A stretch of DNA of 56,335 bases from Alistipes sp. CAG:268 (GTDB lineage: Bacteria; Bacteroidota; Bacteroidia; Bacteroidales; Rikenellaceae): assembly GCA_000434235.1 (NCBI GenBank), contig FR891975.1, positions 1-56,335 of the forward strand. Direction: 5' to 3'. Each line of letters starts with the position of its first letter. Positions within the stretch are counted from its first letter, which is position 1. The notes under the pieces are model-generated. The model was not told the DNA's origin, searched no databases, and saw nothing but the letters and a program-made list of their open reading frames with translations. The translations under genes and the position numbers were made by a program. Below, in pieces: positions 52,550 to 56,335 of this stretch.

Positions 52550-53719
52550 CTACTCCGCCTTCCGGAAGTCGATGGTGGTATCCCGATTATTGTATACCCA
52601 AGATAAGTAGTTGATTGACAAACTCTCCGGACGCGTCTCGTTGTCGAACCAGGCCGTGATCGGGAATGTCGAAAGTCCGTTGCCGGGATTCCTTTCACAC
52701 CGCAAGTAGTTCAATGCCCGGTTTTTGCTGATATCCAACCCCGTCAACAGATTGTCAAAGCAATGCAGCTCCTGCAATGCCGTGCAATGGCTGATATCCA
52801 GCGACGTCATGCCATTGTCGCAGCAGTCCAATTTCTGCAGCTCCGGACATTGGCCGAGGTCCAGCGTCGCCAACTGATTGTCGCGGCAGTTCAGTTCTTT
52901 CAGGGCTGTACAGCCGCTGATATTCAACGACGTCAACCTGCTTTTTTTGCAGCTCAGAATCTCCAATGCCGTGCACCCGCCGGCATCCAACGACGTCAAT
53001 CTGTCCCCTTCGCAGTCCAATGTCCGCAACGCTGTGCAGCCGCTGACATTCAACTTCGTAAATTCTGTTCTTAAACAGTATAGTAGTGTCAGTGTTGAAC
53101 AGCCGCTGACATCCAGTGAGGTCCAAGCCGTTTCTTGGAAACCCAGATGTTTCAGCGATTTGAAAAACTCGATACCCCGCAGGTCGGTCAGAGATTCGGA
53201 ACTGCTGTGGCCACTCCCAATTTCCAGTTCGGTGACGCTGGCAATCGTTTCCATGTCTTGCCGCGTGATCTTTCCCACATCGGAAATAATGTCTTCCTGT
53301 TCCAGAAAATCCGCGAATACCGGGTCGAAGAGCGAGGTGAAATCCGCATCGGCGGATGCCCCTGTCTGGGTAACGGTTATCTGCACGGTCTGCGCTCCGC
53401 AGGCGATGTCCACATAAGCCGTGCGGGACTCCTCCGTGATTCGGGGCGCGGCGGTCAGTGTGACGCTCTTGCTGCCGGCCGTGCCGATTGCGGGCGTGAC
53501 GGTCAGCCAGCCCGAGTCTTCGCCGGCGACGGAGAGTGTCCAGGCGGCCGAGGCCGTGAAGGAGAGGGTCGTAGAGCGGTTGTCGATGGCGTCGAGCGTA
53601 TACTCGGTTTGTTCGATGGTCAGAGGCTGCGGGGTGTCAGATCCTTCATCCTTGCTGCAGGCTGCAAGGGAAAGGAGGGTTGAAAGTGTCAGCAGGTAAA
53701 ACGTTTTCAGGGTTTTCAT
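52550..53719 (-). CDS. BACON-LRR surface lipoprotein, second of a tandem pair
   Basis: 389 residues. The lipobox SLAAC gives Cys21, followed by SKDEG. A BACON-like beta-sandwich spans about 33-122 (LTIEQTEYTLDAIDNRSTTL, WLTVTPAIGTAGSKSVTL). After a helical linker with VGKITRQDMETIASV, about eight leucine-rich repeats of 21 residues follow (LTSLNISGCTALKELNCRDNQ type). A cap with FPITAWFDNETRPES and a C-terminal TTIDFRKAE end the protein. The repeats have a Cys at a fixed position in most units. Such proteins are exported to the surface and likely bind a protein or glycan. It lies 43 bases after its paralog in one operon. Confidence 0.85.
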   Translation of the reverse strand: MKTLKTFYLLTLSTLLSLAACSKDEGSDTPQPLTIEQTEYTLDAIDNRSTTLSFTASAAWTLSVAGEDSGWLTVTPAIGTAGSKSVTLTAAPRITEESRTAYVDIACGAQTVQITVTQTGASADADFTSLFDPVFADFLEQEDIISDVGKITRQDMETIASVTELEIGSGHSSSESLTDLRGIEFFKSLKHLGFQETAWTSLDVSGCSTLTLLYCLRTEFTKLNVSGCTALRTLDCEGDRLTSLDAGGCTALEILSCKKSRLTSLNISGCTALKELNCRDNQLATLDLGQCPELQKLDCCDNGMTSLDISHCTALQELHCFDNLLTGLDISKNRALNYLRCERNPGNGLSTFPITAWFDNETRPESLSINYLSWVYNNRDTTIDFRKAE

Positions 53720-53762
53720 CGCGTTTGTGTTTGTTATCGGTTAGGAACAAGGGTTAGGGTGG

Positions 53763-55058
53763 CTATTCCGTCTTTCGGAAATCGATGGCGATCGTTTTGT
53801 CGTCGTAGGTCCACTCCATGGGCAATATTCTGAGATTCGCCGGTATGTTCGAGTTGTCGAACCAGGCTGTGATCGGGAAGGTTGAAACTCCGTCGCCGGG
53901 ATTGTTCTCGCACATCAATGTCCGCAACTTCGTACAAGTGCTGATATCCAGCGACGGCAGCTGATTGCTGTCGCAGGCCAGCCCCATCAGCGACGTACAA
54001 TTGCTGAGATTCAGTGTCGTTAACTGATTGTTGTAGCAACTCAGTATGATCAATGATGAGCAACCGCTGAAATCCAACTCCGTCAACTGGTTGTCGGTGC
54101 AGTCCACTTCTGTCAGCGACGTACAGCCGCTGAGACTCAGCGACGTTAACCCGTTCTTGTTGCAAGACAGGTGCTGCAGCGGCGAGCTGCCGTTGAGCTT
54201 CAGCGACGTCAACCCGTTCTCATTGCAGTCCAGGTACTGCAGCGACGAGCAGCCGCTGACATCCAATGACGTTAATTGGGCCCTGTAGGCCATTATCTCC
54301 TGCAACGACGTACAACCGGAGACATTCAGCGATGCCAACTCACTGTTGTAGCAGGTGAGCGTCTTCAATGCCGTACATCCGCTGACATCCAGCGAGGTGA
54401 TCGGATCCGAGCTGCAATGCAACTCGATCAGTGACGGATGATTGCGGATAACCAGCTCGGTCAGGTCCGTATCGGAGCAATCCAGTTTTCGCAGCGACTC
54501 GAAATACTCGATCCCTTGCAGGGAGGTCAAGGGTTCGGTATACTCGCTCAAATCGTCCAGCCTGATCACATTGGCCAGATATTCCATATCCTGTCGCGAG
54601 ATCTTTCCCGCATCGTAGATATGGCCCATCTCCTGCAATCCGCGGGCGAACGACGGGGCGAACCGGTCGGTGAAATCCGTGATGTCGGTCATGTACTGGG
54701 TGACGGTTACCGGCGCGGGTTGCTTGCCGCAGGAGATTTCGAGACGGACTATGCGTTCCGCCTCGCTGAAATTCCTTCGGGCCGCCAGTTCGACGGTCTG
54801 GCTGCCGGCCGTGCCGCTTGCGGGCGTGACGGTCAGCCAATCCGCGTCTTCGCCGGTGACGGTGAGCGTCCAGTCGGCCGAAGCGGAGAAGGTGAGGGTT
54901 GCAGAGCGGTTGTCCAGGGCATCGAGCGTGTACTCGGTCTGTTCGATGACGAGTCCGGTATCCGCGGGGCTCGGATTGGGATCGGGGGTTGAGTCGTCGT
55001 TGCTGCAGGCGGCAAGGGCAACGGCGGCAGCGAGTGTCAGCAGGTAAAATGATTTCAT
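53763..55058 (-). CDS. BACON-LRR surface lipoprotein, first of a tandem pair
   Basis: 431 residues from the ATG that gives a signal peptide with lipobox ALAAC (Cys18) and following SNDD. The frame stays open for 104 codons upstream, but that part is basic, has no signal and lies in a repeat-rich regulatory region. A BACON-like domain spans about 35-120 (LVIEQTEYTLDALDNRSATL). A linker KISRQDMEYLANVI leads to about ten 21-residue LRRs (LTSLDVSGCTALKTLTCYNSE). The cap again has FPITAWFDNSN, and the end is IAIDFRKTE. Near-identical signal, linker and cap show recent duplication with the following gene, while repeat number and the exposed positions differ. Confidence 0.85.
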   Translation of the reverse strand: MKSFYLLTLAAAVALAACSNDDSTPDPNPSPADTGLVIEQTEYTLDALDNRSATLTFSASADWTLTVTGEDADWLTVTPASGTAGSQTVELAARRNFSEAERIVRLEISCGKQPAPVTVTQYMTDITDFTDRFAPSFARGLQEMGHIYDAGKISRQDMEYLANVIRLDDLSEYTEPLTSLQGIEYFESLRKLDCSDTDLTELVIRNHPSLIELHCSSDPITSLDVSGCTALKTLTCYNSELASLNVSGCTSLQEIMAYRAQLTSLDVSGCSSLQYLDCNENGLTSLKLNGSSPLQHLSCNKNGLTSLSLSGCTSLTEVDCTDNQLTELDFSGCSSLIILSCYNNQLTTLNLSNCTSLMGLACDSNQLPSLDISTCTKLRTLMCENNPGDGVSTFPITAWFDNSNIPANLRILPMEWTYDDKTIAIDFRKTE

Positions 55059-55588
55059 AGGTATACTTATTCTATATTGAGTTTGTATGTGCGGTTTTTG
55101 TCTTCGGTATGGGCGGCTCATTGCCATTGCCGGGCTCCAGACAGACCGGTTGGAAAGGGTTTCTGCTCCTGTGTGGTATATGGGGTGTTGGAAATTTTTG
55201 TCCGAGGCAGTACGTCCGAAGGTGCATGGACAGACTAAAGGTAGGTGAAAAAATCGAGAAATCCGAGGCTCCGAACGCCCCGATGTGCGGAATTTGTCAG
55301 AATCGCACATTTTTGTCGAATGGGCATTTTCTGCAATTGTTGTTTGGGCACATTTTTGTCGTTTGAGCACATTTCAAGATGTGCCGCCGACCGCCTCCGG
55401 CGCGGGAAAACCCTTTGTCTCCGACGCACGGGCCCGAGACCCGATCCTCGGTGCAGGCATTCCCGCTGCCGGGTGTCCGGCCAAACAAAACGGACGCCGC
55501 CTCCGCAACGGGAGACAGCGTCCGCTGGTGTGTATATGGGTTTGGGGGAAGGGCTCCGGATTCCGGACCCTCGCCGAGGCGCCGCCGG
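55059..55588. other. Intergenic region upstream of the BACON-LRR operon
   Basis: No supported gene. It carries a cluster of GCACAT/ATGTGC elements (see separate entry). The right end, near 55.4-55.58 kb, is GC-rich and open in several frames by composition. Confidence 0.55.
55283..55384. repeat. Cluster of GCACAT/ATGTGC elements with a 14-bp direct repeat
   Basis: GCACATTTTTGTCG occurs exactly twice (55305 and 55348). Further copies of the hexamer lie at 55283 (ATGTGC), 55367 (GCACAT) and 55379 (ATGTGC), the last two forming a hairpin. The array lies about 230-320 bases upstream of the BACON-LRR operon and may be its operator region. Confidence 0.6.
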
Positions 55589-55939
55589 TCAGCAGACCGG
55601 CTCCTCGCCGGCGATTGCCACGAGCCGGATCTCGGGCCCGGCGGGTCGGAGCAGCCAGCGGCGGAAGGCCTCGCTTTCGAGGCTCCGCAGCCGGAAGGCC
55701 AGCGCCGCGATCATCTCCAGACTGTACAACTCCACGCCGTGAACGATCCGCAGCGTGCGGCCCCTGCGCAGCGCCTCCGAGCGGTAAATCGCCCGGATGT
55801 TGGCCCGCACGGCCGCCTCGAAGACCCCGAACAGCCGGGCTATTTCCGACTGCGTGAGCCACACCTCGCCCCCGGCCGTGCGGCGGACCGTGACCCGCTC
55901 CCCGTCGATCGCAATCGACCCCGTGAAAACGCTCTCCAT
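55589..55939 (-). CDS. RhuM-like winged-helix protein
   Basis: 116 residues from ATG 55939; the frame is open further upstream but there it overlaps the integrase fragment in another frame. A beta-hairpin start (VTVRRTAGGEVWL) leads to a helix-turn-helix TQSEIARLFGVFEAAVRANIRAIY, then LYSLEMIAALAFRLRSLESEAFRRWL. This resembles the N-terminal DNA-binding domain of the RhuM family, which is common on Bacteroidetes islands. No catalytic residues are seen. It lies 11 bases after the integrase stop on the same strand. Confidence 0.7.
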   Translation of the reverse strand: MESVFTGSIAIDGERVTVRRTAGGEVWLTQSEIARLFGVFEAAVRANIRAIYRSEALRRGRTLRIVHGVELYSLEMIAALAFRLRSLESEAFRRWLLRPAGPEIRLVAIAGEEPVC

Positions 55940-55950
55940 CGCCGTCTGTA

Positions 55951-56123
55951 TTACAGGTCGGCGGGCAGGGCGTTCATCTCGCGCAGAATGGTCTGGTCGA
56001 GCACCTTGGCGTAGTGACGCGTCATCTTCGTGTCGGAGTGTCCGAGCATCTTGGCGACGCTCTCGATCGAGACGCCGTTGGCCAGCGTGTAGGTGGCGAA
56101 GAAGTGCCTTGCTGCGTGTGAAA
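55951..56123 (-). pseudogene. 3' fragment of a tyrosine recombinase (integrase)
   Basis: About 57 residues of the catalytic C-terminus: the HxxR box in FSHAARHFFATYTLANG, VSIESVAKMLGHSDTKMT with the second His, and the nucleophile in RHYAKVLD. The first catalytic Arg, the core-binding domain and arm domain are missing. Protein-like sequence stops abruptly near 56123 and unrelated sequence continues. The fragment cannot be active. It may be the scar of an element that excised or was overwritten. Confidence 0.75.
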
Positions 56124-56335
56124 AACATGCTCTGACGGCATTTCGCAGATGGCGGCAACGAAAACGTAAATGGTTTGGAATGAGGCGATTTTCCATTTTT
56201 GAGGGAGCAGTCAACCGCACACCGTAGCGAGACAACCGTTACCAGACCGTTACCCGTATCGTTACCTCGGCGTCCACAGGTAACCGGCAGCGATCGACAG
56301 ACTTCCGCACGGCGTTTTATTCTCTGAATCACCGG
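56124..56335. other. Sequence of unknown origin fused to the integrase fragment
   Basis: The minus strand stays open across the junction for about 37 codons but shows no integrase features. Three GTTACC copies (within ACCGTTACCAGACCGTTACC and then CGTTACC) face one GGTAACC, an arrangement like recombinase arm sites. The window ends before its nature can be told. Confidence 0.4.

Noticed and set aside
52700..54400. Regular 63-bp repeats that could suggest a CRISPR or minisatellite
   Set aside because: They keep reading frame, encode 21-residue leucine-rich units and vary at exposed positions.
55059..55370. 104-codon N-terminal extension of the first BACON-LRR protein
   Set aside because: It would place the signal peptide inside the protein and covers an intergenic repeat cluster; the internal ATG gives a normal lipoprotein.

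Overview
The window comes from a gut Bacteroidales chromosome. Inference: the host is most likely Alistipes or a close relative, because the chromosomal part is GC-rich and carries an UpxY-type capsule antiterminator, BACON-LRR lipoproteins and Bacteroidetes promoters (-33 TTTG, -7 TAnnTTTG). No rRNA, tRNA or CRISPR was seen.

Left part (1 to about 25.65 kb): a mobilizable or conjugative element with a vitamin B12 cargo. A cobalamin riboswitch (about 1.44-1.67 kb) heads an operon of surface lipoproteins (a DUF4465 protein, an Ig/PKD-like protein, a repeat protein), the B12-capturing beta-propeller BtuG, the TonB-dependent receptor BtuB, the ABC importer BtuF-BtuC-BtuD and a DUF2284 Fe-S/metal protein. 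A gene for an IS200-like HUH (Y1) transposase is stitched between btuG and btuB by ATGA overlaps on both sides, and its catalytic tyrosine is replaced by histidine. Beyond a bidirectional terminator, leftward genes encode an OmpA-like protein, a MOBV relaxase with a likely oriT in front of it, a winged-helix-like protein, a membrane protein, two unknowns and a lipoprotein. Divergent from these is a serine-recombinase relative that has lost its catalytic serine, with an array of repeated sites between the divergent genes. HU, SSB and several small element proteins follow. About 1.5 kb of AT-rich non-coding DNA then ends in a truncated calpain-like gene with its own terminator, which probably marks the element-chromosome junction.

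Middle part (26.2-50.3 kb): a capsular or O-polysaccharide locus. A canonical promoter and a hairpin-containing leader precede an upxY-like gene with a long C-terminal extension. Then come a WecA/MraY-type sugar-phosphate transferase and a truncated second copy, the dTDP-rhamnose genes rmlA, rmlC, rmlD and rmlB, a frameshifted acyltransferase, an AT-rich core (wzx flippase, wzy polymerase, six recognised glycosyltransferases, pyruvyltransferase, F420-hydrogenase-beta-like protein, second acyltransferase), a DUF1972 rhamnosyltransferase-like gene and a GC-rich mannose-1-phosphate guanylyltransferase. A maltose-type O-acetyltransferase with an early amber codon sits between two near-identical terminators.

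Right part (50.3-56.3 kb): GC-rich chromosome with long non-coding stretches and short repeats, two tandem small helix-turn-helix genes, two tandem BACON-LRR surface lipoproteins built on 63-bp repeats, and a RhuM-like gene behind a 3' fragment of a tyrosine integrase, probably the remains of another integrated element.
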